A DNA stretch of 38,115 nt from Bdellovibrionaceae bacterium UBA2351 (lineage in GTDB: Bacteria > Bdellovibrionota > Bdellovibrionia > Bdellovibrionales > Bdellovibrionaceae), in contig DDTZ01000113.1 of the NCBI GenBank assembly GCA_002344565.1, positions 7,100 to 45,214 on the forward strand. The letters run 5' to 3'. The notes under the pieces are model-generated. The model did not search any database and was not told the DNA's origin. It saw nothing but the letters and a program-made list of their open reading frames with translations. Position numbers and translations under genes: made by a program. How positions within the stretch are numbered: the first letter of the stretch is position 1; each line of letters starts with the position of its first letter. Of the stretch, positions 17,606 to 26,318 are shown piece after piece.

Positions 17606-18994
17606 ATGAAAAAGTTATTATTAATGCTAGTTGCCGGTCTAGGTCTGCAGGTAAATGCAGCTCAATTCGATCCGTTACTGCAACCATTCTTGAATCGCTC
17701 TCAAGATACACGCATCGTACGCGTTATCCTGACGTTCAAAGATCAGAATCCAGCAACACGTAATGTGGTTGCGCCTATTCGATCGGCACAGGCACGTGCT
17801 CAAGTTCAAAACATGTTAATGCAAAATTCTAAAGCGAGCCAAGCTCAGTTTGCTCAAACATTAAATATGTGGAGCCGTTCAGGTGTAACTAATCAGCATT
17901 ATTCACTTTGGATTATCAACGGTATGATCTTGGATCTTCCTGTTAAAGATTTAAGTCGTTTAGCAACTGAACCTTCTATCCTTTACGTTCACGCTAATTC
18001 AAACATGCAATTGATTGCTCCAATGGGTGGCCGCTTGCTGGCTCCGTCACAAATGCGTGAAGAACCGCAATTGACGTACGGTTTACAAAAAATCAACATC
18101 CCACAACTAAGAGCAGCGAAACCAGATTTAACTGGTAAAGCGGTTCGCGTAGGTGTGGTTGATACGGGTATCGATGGAACTCACCCTGATTTAGCCAACA
18201 AAGTTATCGCATTCGGTGACTTCGTTAATAAAAAGACAACTGCGTATGATGATCAAGGTCACGGTACACACGTATCTGGAACAATCGGCGGTGGCGCTGC
18301 TTCTGGAACAGGAATCGGCGTGGCTCCTGAAGTTCGCTTCATCGGCGCTAAATTCCTAGATAAAAACGGTAGCGGTACATTTGCAAACGCAATCCTAGCT
18401 ATGCAATGGGTTGTAGATCCAGATGGTAAACCAGAAACTGATGACGGTGCGATGATCGTAAGCAATTCATGGGGTGGCGGCGCTCCTTCAGCAAGTGAAG
18501 ATCCAGCTAACAATGCTCTTTGCCAAGCCGTTAACTCTTGGGTGAAATTAGGCGTAGCTCCTGTATTCGCAGCGGGTAACTCTGGTCCTGGCGCTAAAAC
18601 TGTTGGTTTACCTGGCGGTTGTCCAGCAGCTCTAACTGTTGGCGCATCTGATGCGGCTGATAAAATTGCAAGCTTCAGCTCACGCGGACCTGCTCTTTGG
18701 AAAACTGGTAGCTTCGTAAAACCAGAAATCGTGGCTCCGGGTGTGAAAATTAAATCTAGCATGCCAGGTAACAAATACGCTGAGCTTTCTGGGACTTCAA
18801 TGGCAACTCCGCACGTAGCGGGCGTTGTAGCGTTAATGTACCAACTGCAACCGAAAATTTCTGCTGAACAATTAGTAAACGTTCTTAAATCATCAGCAAC
18901 AAAAATTGGACAAGATCCAAACACGTTTGGTGCTGGTCGCATGGATGCTTTAAAAGCAGCTCAGTCATTGGGCTTATCAACTCGTCGTTTCTAG
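17606..18994 (+). CDS. secreted subtilisin-family serine protease (peptidase S8)
   Basis: An exported subtilase. The chosen ATG is the second of two; GGAAGGGG lies just upstream and overlaps the first ATG (17591), which would put five odd residues before a clean signal peptide (MKKLLLMLVAGLGLQVNA). A propeptide of about 140 residues resembles inhibitor I9 type chaperones (RIVRVILTF, then ILYVHANSNM). The catalytic triad is Asp186 (VVDTGIDG), His219 (GHGTHVSG) and Ser398 (SGTSMATPHVAG), with the oxyanion Asn325 (AAGNSGPG). There is no C-terminal extension beyond the protease fold, so it should be released as a soluble enzyme. The 462-residue gene is followed by a strong terminator. Confidence 0.95.
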   Translation: MKKLLLMLVAGLGLQVNAAQFDPLLQPFLNRSQDTRIVRVILTFKDQNPATRNVVAPIRSAQARAQVQNMLMQNSKASQAQFAQTLNMWSRSGVTNQHYSLWIINGMILDLPVKDLSRLATEPSILYVHANSNMQLIAPMGGRLLAPSQMREEPQLTYGLQKINIPQLRAAKPDLTGKAVRVGVVDTGIDGTHPDLANKVIAFGDFVNKKTTAYDDQGHGTHVSGTIGGGAASGTGIGVAPEVRFIGAKFLDKNGSGTFANAILAMQWVVDPDGKPETDDGAMIVSNSWGGGAPSASEDPANNALCQAVNSWVKLGVAPVFAAGNSGPGAKTVGLPGGCPAALTVGASDAADKIASFSSRGPALWKTGSFVKPEIVAPGVKIKSSMPGNKYAELSGTSMATPHVAGVVALMYQLQPKISAEQLVNVLKSSATKIGQDPNTFGAGRMDALKAAQSLGLSTRRF

Positions 18995-19018
18995 TTCCTT
19001 AAGAAACTAATTACGCAC

Positions 19019-19050
19019 AAGGCGACTCATTGCGAGTCGCCTTTTTTTTT
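19019..19050 (+). terminator. intrinsic terminator after the subtilase gene
   Basis: AAGGCGACTC (19019-19028) and GAGTCGCCTT (19034-19043) form a perfect 10-bp stem with loop ATTGC, running straight into T residues to 19050. This is a textbook rho-independent terminator, 24 nt after the subtilase stop, and it separates that gene from the adenosine-deaminase-like gene starting at 19065. Confidence 0.93.
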
Positions 19051-19064
19051 ACTACACTCCGTCC

Positions 19065-20075
19065 ATGATTCAGCTGTTTTCACCAAAACCAATCCCTAAA
19101 GTCGAACTTCACAGACACTTAGACTGCTCGTGGCGCTACTCGACGCTGGTAGAACTCGCAAAGAATTTTAAACTGATTGATTCTACCGAGTACGCCGAAG
19201 TTGAAAGCAAACTTTTAGTCACATCACCAATGACGGATCTTGGCTCGGTTTTAAAAAAATTCACTCGCGCACAACAGCTTTTAAAAAATGAAGACATTCT
19301 AACTCGCTTAACATTCGAAACACTAGAAGATGCCTACAATGACGGTATTCGAATTTTGGAACTACGTTATTCATTGAACTTCATTCAAGAAGGCAGTGGC
19401 CTATCGTACGACAGAATCCACTCGGCTTTATTGAAAGGGATCGAGCAGGCGCAAAAAAAATATCCCATAGCAACGGGTTTAATTTCAATCTTCCAGCGCG
19501 ATCAAGCCAAAGAACAGCTACAAAAGATTTTAGATTTCACGATTCAAAACAAAAGCGTGTTTATTGGCGCTGACCTTGCGGATAACGAGGCTGCCGCAGA
19601 TCCAAATAGCTTTAAATGGCTATTTGATAAACTCTATGAAGCGGGTGTACCGATCACTATTCATTCTGGCGAAACTCCGGACACAGGTGCTCCTCAGCGC
19701 GTGAAAGATGCCGTTGAGATCTTACACGCTACCCGCATCGGCCACGGAATTCAAATTTTCCAAAATCAATCTGCGATTGATTTCGTAAAAACTAACAATA
19801 TTCATCTTGAAATTTGTCCGATCAGCAATGCGCTCACCCAAGCGTTTGCTAATCGTAAAAACCACCCTTTTTTTGATTTATATAAAGCCGGTGTTTCTGT
19901 ATCTATTAACTCTGACGATCCGGGAATTTTTAATACATATCTAAGCGACGACTACAGTTACTTAATCCAAAACTTCGGTTTAACGACTGATGATTTTGCA
20001 AAAATAAACAAGCTGGCTTATGACGCCTCTTTCATCTCGGCAGCCGAGAAAAAAAGAGTCATGCCCAATCTTTAA
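19065..20075 (+). CDS. add: adenosine deaminase-like amidohydrolase
   Basis: A metal-dependent hydrolase of the adenosine/adenine deaminase family, expected to deaminate a purine in the cytoplasm. Metal and catalytic residues are in place: HRH (16-18), His200 and Glu203 (IHSGE), the RIGHG block with His227, ICPISN, and the Asp pair SINSDDP (284-285). The normally well-kept HLDG(S/A) after the first metal motif reads HLDCSW, a Gly-to-Cys change in the substrate pocket, and HAGE reads HSGE. The substrate (adenosine, adenine or another) cannot be fixed. There is no Shine-Dalgarno; the ATG comes 14 nt after the terminator's T run. It is followed after 12 nt by the proline iminopeptidase gene. Confidence 0.85.
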   Translation: MIQLFSPKPIPKVELHRHLDCSWRYSTLVELAKNFKLIDSTEYAEVESKLLVTSPMTDLGSVLKKFTRAQQLLKNEDILTRLTFETLEDAYNDGIRILELRYSLNFIQEGSGLSYDRIHSALLKGIEQAQKKYPIATGLISIFQRDQAKEQLQKILDFTIQNKSVFIGADLADNEAAADPNSFKWLFDKLYEAGVPITIHSGETPDTGAPQRVKDAVEILHATRIGHGIQIFQNQSAIDFVKTNNIHLEICPISNALTQAFANRKNHPFFDLYKAGVSVSINSDDPGIFNTYLSDDYSYLIQNFGLTTDDFAKINKLAYDASFISAAEKKRVMPNL

Positions 20076-20087
20076 TGGAGACGACAT

Positions 20088-21035
20088 ATGAACGAATTAT
20101 TTCCTGAAATTAAACCATTTAATTCAGGCTTTTTAAAAGTATCTGATATACATACGATTTATTTCGAAGAGTGCGGCAATCCAAATGGAACACCGATTGT
20201 TTTTCTTCACGGAGGCCCAGGCGGCGGCATTTCCGAAGACCATCGCCGTTTTTATGACCCTAAAACATATCGTATAGTTCTATTTGATCAACGTGGCTGC
20301 GGCAAAAGCACACCATTTGCTGAGCTTAAGGAAAATACGACTTGGGATTTAGTATCCGATATCGAGAAAATCAGAACTCACCTAAAAATTGATAAGTGGC
20401 ATGTATTTGGTGGTAGCTGGGGATCAACATTAGCACTGGCCTACGGGATCAAACATCCTAAACAGTGTTTAGGATTCATCCTACGTGGTATCTTTTTATG
20501 TCGTCCATGGGAAATCGACTGGTTCTATCAGCGTGGAGCTTCGCTATTGTTTCCAGATTTATTTGAAGAATACGAACAACAAATTCCTGAAAATCAACGC
20601 GGCACAATGGTTAAGAGCTATTACCAACAGTTGATCGGAACAGATAAAGAAAAGCAATTACAAGCGGCAAAACGATGGAGTATCTGGGAAGCCTCAACAT
20701 CGAAGCTAAAACAAGATAAAAATTTTATCGATGAATATGAAGAACCAGAAAAAGCACTCCCATTTGCGCGAATCGAATGCCACTACTTCATGAACAACGC
20801 ATTCTTTGATACAGATAACTTCCTTTTAGAAAACGTAAAAAACATTTCGCATTTACCATGCGTGATCGTTCAAGGTCGTTACGATGTCGTTTGCCCAGCC
20901 AAAAGCGCGTGGGAGCTACACAAAAACTGGCCAGGCTCTAAACTGATACTCGTTCCAGACGCCGGTCATTCCGTCAGTGAACCGGGCATTCGTCATGAAC
21001 TGATATCTGCAACCGAGGCCTTCAAAAAACTGTAA
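20088..21035 (+). CDS. pip: proline iminopeptidase (peptidase S33)
   Basis: An alpha/beta-hydrolase aminopeptidase that removes N-terminal proline from peptides, in the cytoplasm. Family blocks: FLHGGPGGG (39-47, oxyanion), FDQRGCGKS, TTWDLVSDIEKIR, the nucleophile elbow GGSWGS (Ser110), the acid in QGRYDVVCP and the histidine in PDAGHS. The 315-residue length is usual. GGAGA about 7 nt upstream of the ATG is a good ribosome binding site, and the 12-nt gap to the upstream deaminase gene suggests cotranscription. Both would suit salvage from digested macromolecules (purines and peptides), which is inference. No signal peptide. Confidence 0.93.
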   Translation: MNELFPEIKPFNSGFLKVSDIHTIYFEECGNPNGTPIVFLHGGPGGGISEDHRRFYDPKTYRIVLFDQRGCGKSTPFAELKENTTWDLVSDIEKIRTHLKIDKWHVFGGSWGSTLALAYGIKHPKQCLGFILRGIFLCRPWEIDWFYQRGASLLFPDLFEEYEQQIPENQRGTMVKSYYQQLIGTDKEKQLQAAKRWSIWEASTSKLKQDKNFIDEYEEPEKALPFARIECHYFMNNAFFDTDNFLLENVKNISHLPCVIVQGRYDVVCPAKSAWELHKNWPGSKLILVPDAGHSVSEPGIRHELISATEAFKKL

Positions 21036-21056
21036 CTCGAATTCATTTTTTTAACT

Positions 21057-21079
21057 GGCGAGCGACACTTGGGCTCGCC
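21057..21079 (+). terminator. stem-loop after the proline iminopeptidase gene
   Basis: GGCGAGC (21057-21063) pairs perfectly with GCTCGCC (21073-21079) across a 9-nt loop, 21 nt after the stop. A real T run is lacking on the 3' side (CACTTTACTG follows), though a run of T precedes the stem. Position suggests a transcript end or a stabilising 3' hairpin; it is a weaker terminator candidate than that at 19019. Confidence 0.5.
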
Positions 21080-21192
21080 CACTTTACTGTTCTATTGCCA
21101 ATTCCGGCCCCATAAATAACTTTTATGCATCGTTGAAGATTAATCGTCTTGTCGATTTGCTCTATTTATTTGTAGAAGCTTCACCAGGGGTC

Positions 21193-21209
21193 TCCAACAC
21201 GAAGTTGGA
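21193..21209 (+). other. leader hairpin upstream of the lipoprotein protease
   Basis: TCCAAC-ACGAA-GTTGGA forms a perfect 6-bp stem, followed at once by the purine-rich ribosome binding site AAAAAGAGAGAGGGA of the protease gene. The site itself remains outside the stem. It may protect or expose the ribosome binding site; no further evidence. Confidence 0.4.
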
Positions 21210-21226
21210 AAAAGAGAGAGGGAAAC

Positions 21227-22066
21227 GTGGTTACGAAAAGTAAGTCTATCTTACCAGTGATAGCTTCTTTAGTTATGGTTGCATGTGGACCATCACCTGA
21301 ACTAGGTGATGTTATGGAGTCCAATGACCAAGCAATCACAGGAATCATTGGGGGCAAAGAAGTTGCCCCCAATGATTCGCCTGCACAAACTACCGTCGTA
21401 CTATATGATACTGCGGCAAAAAATGTGGCGTGCACAGGGTCTTTGATTGGTAACAATTTAGTCTTAACCGCAGCTCATTGCTTGCAACGAGACCCCACTA
21501 AAATCCTGGTAATATTCTCTACCAATCTTCAAACCGCGAATATGGAAATGGCTCGATCTGTCGTTGGGGCCATGATCCATAACTCATGGCTGTCTAAGCG
21601 CGCGCTCGCAAAAGACACTGGCGATATTGCTTTGGTAAAATACCAAGGAACAACCCCAGCAGGCTATAAGGCAGCAACGATTCTACCCAGTGCCGCCGCC
21701 TTACGAGACTACTCAACAATAATCATTGCTGGCTATGGAATGACCGATGCAACAAAACGAACCGGCTCAGGAACATTACGGCAAGCCGCCACCACGATCG
21801 CCAATAACAAATTTTCGAGTTCAGAAATTATGGTCGAACAGCGCACTGGTCGAGGCGCTTGTCACGGGGATTCAGGCGGACCCGCCTTTTTGTATTCGAA
21901 CGGGGTCTATTATTTGTGGGGTATCACGTCCCGAGGGTACGCAGACGCCAAGAACGAGTGTAGATCATTTAGCCTCTACACAAACATCCTGTACTACATG
22001 AAGTGGCTTCAAGAAACGGCGCGCGCGCTCATGCTAAAGAATCAATTCAATTTTACTTTTTCTTAG
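21227..22066 (+). CDS. trypsin-fold serine protease, probable lipoprotein (peptidase S1)
   Basis: An S1 (chymotrypsin-fold) protease. The signal sequence ends in the lipobox LVMVAC (Cys20), so lipid attachment to a membrane is expected. A short propeptide leads to the activation site IIGG (40-43). The triad is His84 (TAAHC), Asp133 (TGDIALV) and Ser216 (GDSGGP). Cysteines 69/85 and 212/245 match two standard disulphides. The residue at the S1 pocket base (chymotrypsin 189) is Gly210, not Asp, so cleavage after Lys/Arg is not expected. It starts at GTG with GAGAGGGA upstream. The C-terminal tail overlaps the convergent menH gene by 14 nt. Confidence 0.9.
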   Translation: MVTKSKSILPVIASLVMVACGPSPELGDVMESNDQAITGIIGGKEVAPNDSPAQTTVVLYDTAAKNVACTGSLIGNNLVLTAAHCLQRDPTKILVIFSTNLQTANMEMARSVVGAMIHNSWLSKRALAKDTGDIALVKYQGTTPAGYKAATILPSAAALRDYSTIIIAGYGMTDATKRTGSGTLRQAATTIANNKFSSSEIMVEQRTGRGACHGDSGGPAFLYSNGVYYLWGITSRGYADAKNECRSFSLYTNILYYMKWLQETARALMLKNQFNFTFS

Positions 22067-22820
22067 TTACTAAAATGCTGGAACTAATCACACGAGCTAG
22101 TTCCGGCGGATTATCAAACAACACCCGATGACCAGCCGAAGGGATCATTTTGATTCCAATATCTGGATTTTCTTTCAGCAGAGCACGATTTAATTCAATA
22201 AATTTCTTATCCTTGTCGCCAACCACCATAGTTATTTTTTTTGGATATTTGCGAATCAACAATCGCTTATCGGTTTGTTTAGCTAGGGACCAATTTACCA
22301 AAGCTTTCGCCAGTAGGTCGCGCCGATAGAAGCCACTTTCACGTTGTGGCTCGTTTACGCTTCCATTGAAAACTTCTTGTTCATTCCACTTCACAACGAC
22401 TTCATTCCAATCATGATTCAAAAATAATTCTGACCAGAATTGATCACGCGAATCACGTTCCATAAGCTCTTCAAGCTGGGACGATCGAAAACCAGGGTTC
22501 GTTGATACGCAAATCATACGCTCAAACAACTCAGGTTTCTTTTCAAAGATATGCAATGCCAGACGCCCGCCCAAAGAATATCCGACTAAAATTTTTCTTG
22601 GATTTGATGTTGTACTTTCAATTGTATTTACAAATTCAGTAGCGACTTTATCAAACGTATTTTTAGGTGATAGATTAGGACGATTGAAATAATCAATAGG
22701 ATGGAACATAGGAACAATGTCTGTTCCAGACAAATCTACTTTTATGCGCGCGATGACTTGGTCCCAATCTGCCGGCAATCCCAAGAATCCGTGCAAAAAA
22801 ATTAGATCAACTTTTGACAT
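22053..22820 (-). CDS. menH: alpha/beta hydrolase, MenH-type SHCHC synthase
   Basis: Expected to catalyse pyruvate elimination from the MenD product SEPHCHC to give SHCHC in menaquinone synthesis. The 255-residue sequence has LIFLHGFLGLPADW (about 6-19), the nucleophile elbow VGYSLGGRLAL and SAGHRVLFDNP with the catalytic His. The HGFLG and GYSLGGR patterns are characteristic of MenH among alpha/beta hydrolases, and the context is decisive: it overlaps menD by 14 nt, within menF-menD-menH. A GGGAT 8 nt upstream is the ribosome binding site. Its 3' end overlaps that of the convergent protease by 14 nt. Confidence 0.88.
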   Translation of the reverse strand: MSKVDLIFLHGFLGLPADWDQVIARIKVDLSGTDIVPMFHPIDYFNRPNLSPKNTFDKVATEFVNTIESTTSNPRKILVGYSLGGRLALHIFEKKPELFERMICVSTNPGFRSSQLEELMERDSRDQFWSELFLNHDWNEVVVKWNEQEVFNGSVNEPQRESGFYRRDLLAKALVNWSLAKQTDKRLLIRKYPKKITMVVGDKDKKFIELNRALLKENPDIGIKMIPSAGHRVLFDNPPELARVISSSILVTKKK

Positions 22821-24378
22821 ATTTATCCCACTCGTTCCAGAAGAGATCTGTTTGCTCTTCTTCCGGATTTACTTCGATGATTCTTTGAACGCCCGAAGTT
22901 ACTGTTTGTGGAATTTCTGTCCAATTTTCATATTTCCATCCCCACATATCAGCCCAAGATTTAAATTGAATTTGGTGACGGTTAAGGAAAATATTTTTAT
23001 TAAATATACGTTTAAAGATCATCCCACCTTTGTTGTTTATCACAACGATATTGATGTCTTCCGCATCCAACTGATTCGTAATCCACAATGATGGCAAATC
23101 GTACATCGCAGTCAAATCACCTACGATCGCCCAATTACCTTCGCCTTTTTGCGACCAACCCAAGAAAGTTGATAACTGTCCATCGATACCATTGGCACCA
23201 CGATTACCAACTACATTTTTTGGAATTAAATCTTCGTCAGCAGCCAAGTCCCACATGCGTACAGGCAAACTATTTCCTAAATACACGCGTTTATCTTTCA
23301 TCAAACGCGAGAGCGCGTGAATCATAGCCGGTTCGGATTTTGGATATTTTTGAAAAAGTCTTAGCAACTCACCACGATTTTTTTTGTCTTTGTTCTGATA
23401 TTCGTTGGGCTCAATTTTTACGGGATCAATATACACGCGACTTAAATCATCGATATCTGTATAGTGAGTAATTTCACGACTCACACCTGTAAAGTGATTA
23501 AAGCCAATAGACAATACTGGCAAATCTTTACGCTTGTCTTCTAAATCGCGCCATGTGCGACATGTTGGAACGCCACCGATACGCAAAACGGCGTTACAGA
23601 TTTTATTATCCAAAAGATAATTCACCATCATTTCGCCTGATTGAATCATCAAGTCTTTGATTTCGGGATGGTTCTTAATTCCCGAAATGCCTTCGGCATA
23701 AATCGGGGCTTTTAAAAGCTTAAGAAACGTCAGCACCGATTGCTTTGATTTTTCAGGTAACGTACTTAAAATTACGATCGGTCTCTGCGCTTCACAAAAT
23801 TTTTGAATCTCGTCCACCATATTCAGGGGGAAGGTCTCTGGGAATTTAATTCGCTCTTCTGTCAACGGCGCATGCAGTTCAATCGCTTCTTGATCAATTA
23901 GTGGCTCGGTAAAACAAATATTTACATGAATCGGCTTGCGCCAGCTTAAACCCTTCAAAGAAAAGTGCGTGTTTTCTTCATCTAAATCAAAACAGGCTTC
24001 AATGTAATAAGAAAATAAGCCGACTTGTTCAATCGTTTGCGGAGACCCTGTCCCACGATAGGATTTGGGTCTGTCTGCAGAAATAATCACTAAAGGTAAA
24101 CTCGAATACGTAGCTTCAACGGCGGCTGGCAAAATTTCAGCGACGGCAGTTCCACTGGTCGTAACTACGGCCACCGGTCTGCGCGTAGATGCGATTCTGC
24201 CCAAAGCAAAAAAGGCCGCACTACGTTCTTCAAAGAAATGATAAATCTTTATGAATGGATTTTTATAAAATGTTTCAATTAATGGCGAATTACGAGCTCC
24301 GGCACAAATGCAAAACTCTCTGACCCCAGTCTTCAACAAGAGGTGAATGACTTCAGCTGATAATTTCATGTTGGTCAT
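22807..24378 (-). CDS. menD: 2-succinyl-5-enolpyruvyl-6-hydroxy-3-cyclohexene-1-carboxylate synthase
   Basis: MenD is a TPP-dependent enzyme that adds succinic semialdehyde (from 2-oxoglutarate) to isochorismate, committing it to menaquinone. The N-terminal domain has CAGARNSPL (the family's PGSRSTPL site), FEERSAAFFALG with the catalytic glutamate, TTSGTAVAEILPAAVEA and ADRPKSYRGTGSPQTI. The C-terminal TPP domain has NRGANGIDGQLSTFLG, then GDLTAMYD with INNKGGMIF. AGGA about 7 nt upstream supports the ATG. It follows menF by 3 nt and overlaps menH by 14 nt. The 523-residue length is typical. Confidence 0.95.
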   Translation of the reverse strand: MTNMKLSAEVIHLLLKTGVREFCICAGARNSPLIETFYKNPFIKIYHFFEERSAAFFALGRIASTRRPVAVVTTSGTAVAEILPAAVEATYSSLPLVIISADRPKSYRGTGSPQTIEQVGLFSYYIEACFDLDEENTHFSLKGLSWRKPIHVNICFTEPLIDQEAIELHAPLTEERIKFPETFPLNMVDEIQKFCEAQRPIVILSTLPEKSKQSVLTFLKLLKAPIYAEGISGIKNHPEIKDLMIQSGEMMVNYLLDNKICNAVLRIGGVPTCRTWRDLEDKRKDLPVLSIGFNHFTGVSREITHYTDIDDLSRVYIDPVKIEPNEYQNKDKKNRGELLRLFQKYPKSEPAMIHALSRLMKDKRVYLGNSLPVRMWDLAADEDLIPKNVVGNRGANGIDGQLSTFLGWSQKGEGNWAIVGDLTAMYDLPSLWITNQLDAEDINIVVINNKGGMIFKRIFNKNIFLNRHQIQFKSWADMWGWKYENWTEIPQTVTSGVQRIIEVNPEEEQTDLFWNEWDKYVKS

Positions 24379-24381
24379 TTA

Positions 24382-25452
24382 TTAATCCTGAAAAAATATT
24401 CTCTTCACAGAATCAATCTTTTTCAAGATTTCTGCAAATTCTTTTTCAAGTACACTTTCCTGAACAACTCCGCAACCAGCAAATACTTTCACTTTCTGGT
24501 CATTCCAGTCCCACTTACGAATTGCGACAAGCAATAATGCAAAATCCTTTGTTTCTATGCCCCAAGGTGCGCCAAAAAAATCGCGTTCAGCTTGCAAAGG
24601 ATACTGACTGAATTTTCTAAAGTAAGCATTGCGCGGATAGATACCTAAAGCCGGCGTTGGATGCAGTTTTCTAATCAAGTCATCGTTTGAAAGTGCCTGA
24701 TTAAGCTTCACATGGATGTTGGTCTGCAAATGATTTAGTGCGGGAAACTCTACAACTTTAGTTTCTGCAACGTGCACGGAACCAAGTGACGTTAAGACAT
24801 GAACGATATCATCGATAACAAATTGATGTTCTTTTCGCTCTTTCGGATCATTCAAAAACTGGGTCGAGGGCACATCCTTGCCCGATGTCCCCGCAAGCGC
24901 CATTGTCTGCAGCTCGGAGCCTACTTTTTCAAACAAAATTTCAGGGGTCGCCCCCATGAAGCCTTGGCTCTGAGTCCATTCTCCATAGGCGAATAAATGC
25001 TCGGGCGTTTTCATTAGTTTTTCAAGTAGGTGTAGTTTTTGGTCGTCGGAAAGAGCCGATTGCAGAGTCCCTTCTTGTAGAGCAATCGGAACTACTTTCT
25101 TCACCTCGCCCGCCTTAAACGCGTCCTGTGCAAGTTCAAAGGATCTAGAGAACAAGGCCTTATCAACGGGTTGCCAATTGATGATAATTTTTTCTCGATG
25201 AGTGTGAGCGCTCAGTACGGCGCTCTCTAAAACAGATTTAAACTCATCTTGACTCATATCCCATTGATTTTTATAGGTTTTACGAAAGATTCTCGAGGAT
25301 AGGTAGTCCGTCCTAATCGTAGCAATCGCACCTGTATCCACATCTAATACGGGTTCAGAAAGAAGCGTCCACTTCCCATGCTTACGGACAAAAGCGCCCT
25401 GTTTTAAAAAGTTTGTAAATCGATTTATTTCTATGCTAGATTGCCTTTTCAC
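24382..25452 (-). CDS. menF: isochorismate synthase
   Basis: A chorismate-using enzyme that makes isochorismate for menaquinone. The C-terminal ADC-synthase-type domain shows GATPEILFE, MALAGTSGKD, LNDPKERKEHQFVIDDI (catalytic and Mg-binding acidic residues), LHPTPALGIYP, the RDFFGAPWGI stretch and VFAGCGVV with the terminal glutamate block VLEKEFAEILKKI. The N-terminal part is short and diverged, giving 356 residues against roughly 430 in E. coli MenF. It starts at a GTG with no clear Shine-Dalgarno sequence. Heading menF-menD-menH separates isochorismate synthases for menaquinone from those for siderophores. It diverges from the DAHP synthase gene over 56 nt. Confidence 0.92.
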   Translation of the reverse strand: MKRQSSIEINRFTNFLKQGAFVRKHGKWTLLSEPVLDVDTGAIATIRTDYLSSRIFRKTYKNQWDMSQDEFKSVLESAVLSAHTHREKIIINWQPVDKALFSRSFELAQDAFKAGEVKKVVPIALQEGTLQSALSDDQKLHLLEKLMKTPEHLFAYGEWTQSQGFMGATPEILFEKVGSELQTMALAGTSGKDVPSTQFLNDPKERKEHQFVIDDIVHVLTSLGSVHVAETKVVEFPALNHLQTNIHVKLNQALSNDDLIRKLHPTPALGIYPRNAYFRKFSQYPLQAERDFFGAPWGIETKDFALLLVAIRKWDWNDQKVKVFAGCGVVQESVLEKEFAEILKKIDSVKRIFFQD

Positions 25453-25508
25453 AAGACTATAACTAAATACAGTCGTTCCAAATGGGATGATGCTAAACTC
25501 AAAGAATT

Positions 25509-26318
25509 ATGTCACCAGAAAAACATGTTATTGAAATTCAGACGGGTTCAAAGAAAATAAAAGTCGGCGACGGCTCTTTCACGGTTATGGCAGGTCCTTG
25601 CTCAATCGAAAGCTACCAACAGTTTCTGTCGACAGCTAAGACTGTAATTGCAAATGGCGCGACCCTACTTCGCGGTGGTGTTTGGAAACTGCGCACATCA
25701 TCAAAATCATTTCAAGGGTTAGGCAACGAAGCTTTAGATATTGTTCAAAAAGTAACTAAAGAACTGGACACAGGCATCACGATCGAAGTGACTGATCCAC
25801 GTCAAATCGAAGAGTTGTATTCCATGGTGTCTATGTTCCAAGTCGGTTCACGCAATATGCACAACTATGCATTGTTGAAAGAGCTAGCGAAACAAGACAA
25901 GCCTGTGCTTTTAAAACGTGGTTTTGCGGCTCTTGTTAGCGAATGGATAAATGCCGCTGAATACGTTAACCAAGAAGGCAAACCAAAAGTCATCTTGTGT
26001 GAACGTGGCATTCGCACGTTCGAAACATCGACGCGAAATACTCTAGATTTAAACTCTGCCATCTATGCGAAGAAAAACACTCCCTATCCAGTTATTATCG
26101 ATCCGTCACACGGTGTAGGTATCAGTAATTTAGTGCCTGATTTAGCTCTAGCAGCAACTGCGCTCGGTATTGATGGTTTGATTATGGAAGTTCATCCTAA
26201 TCCAAAAGAAGCATTATCAGACGGCATGCAGGCTCTGACATTCGAAAATTTTGAACACTTAATGACTAAAACGACTAAAGTTCTTTCGGCTTTAGATCGC
26301 TCACTTCAGAGACTGTAA
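25509..26318 (+). CDS. aroF: 3-deoxy-7-phosphoheptulonate (DAHP) synthase, type I-beta
   Basis: Condenses phosphoenolpyruvate with erythrose 4-phosphate, the first step of the shikimate pathway. The 269-residue protein is the bare barrel: VMAGPCSIES (27-35), GGVWKLRTSSKSFQGLG (56-72; the family norm is GGAFKPRTSPYSFQGLG), VLLKRG, LCERGIRTFE, TRNTLDL and IDPSHGVG. It carries no N-terminal regulatory domain and no fused chorismate mutase, so allosteric control by aromatic amino acids is not expected from its sequence. Its stop overlaps the ubiE/menG start by one nucleotide, and it is divergent from menF, so this shikimate gene sits inside a menaquinone locus. Confidence 0.93.
   Translation: MSPEKHVIEIQTGSKKIKVGDGSFTVMAGPCSIESYQQFLSTAKTVIANGATLLRGGVWKLRTSSKSFQGLGNEALDIVQKVTKELDTGITIEVTDPRQIEELYSMVSMFQVGSRNMHNYALLKELAKQDKPVLLKRGFAALVSEWINAAEYVNQEGKPKVILCERGIRTFETSTRNTLDLNSAIYAKKNTPYPVIIDPSHGVGISNLVPDLALAATALGIDGLIMEVHPNPKEALSDGMQALTFENFEHLMTKTTKVLSALDRSLQRL

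Noticed and set aside
18259..18942. A 227-codon open frame antisense to the subtilase gene
   Set aside because: It is a shadow of a GC-patterned coding sequence: Pro/Ala-rich, no start signals, opposite a gene with an intact catalytic triad.
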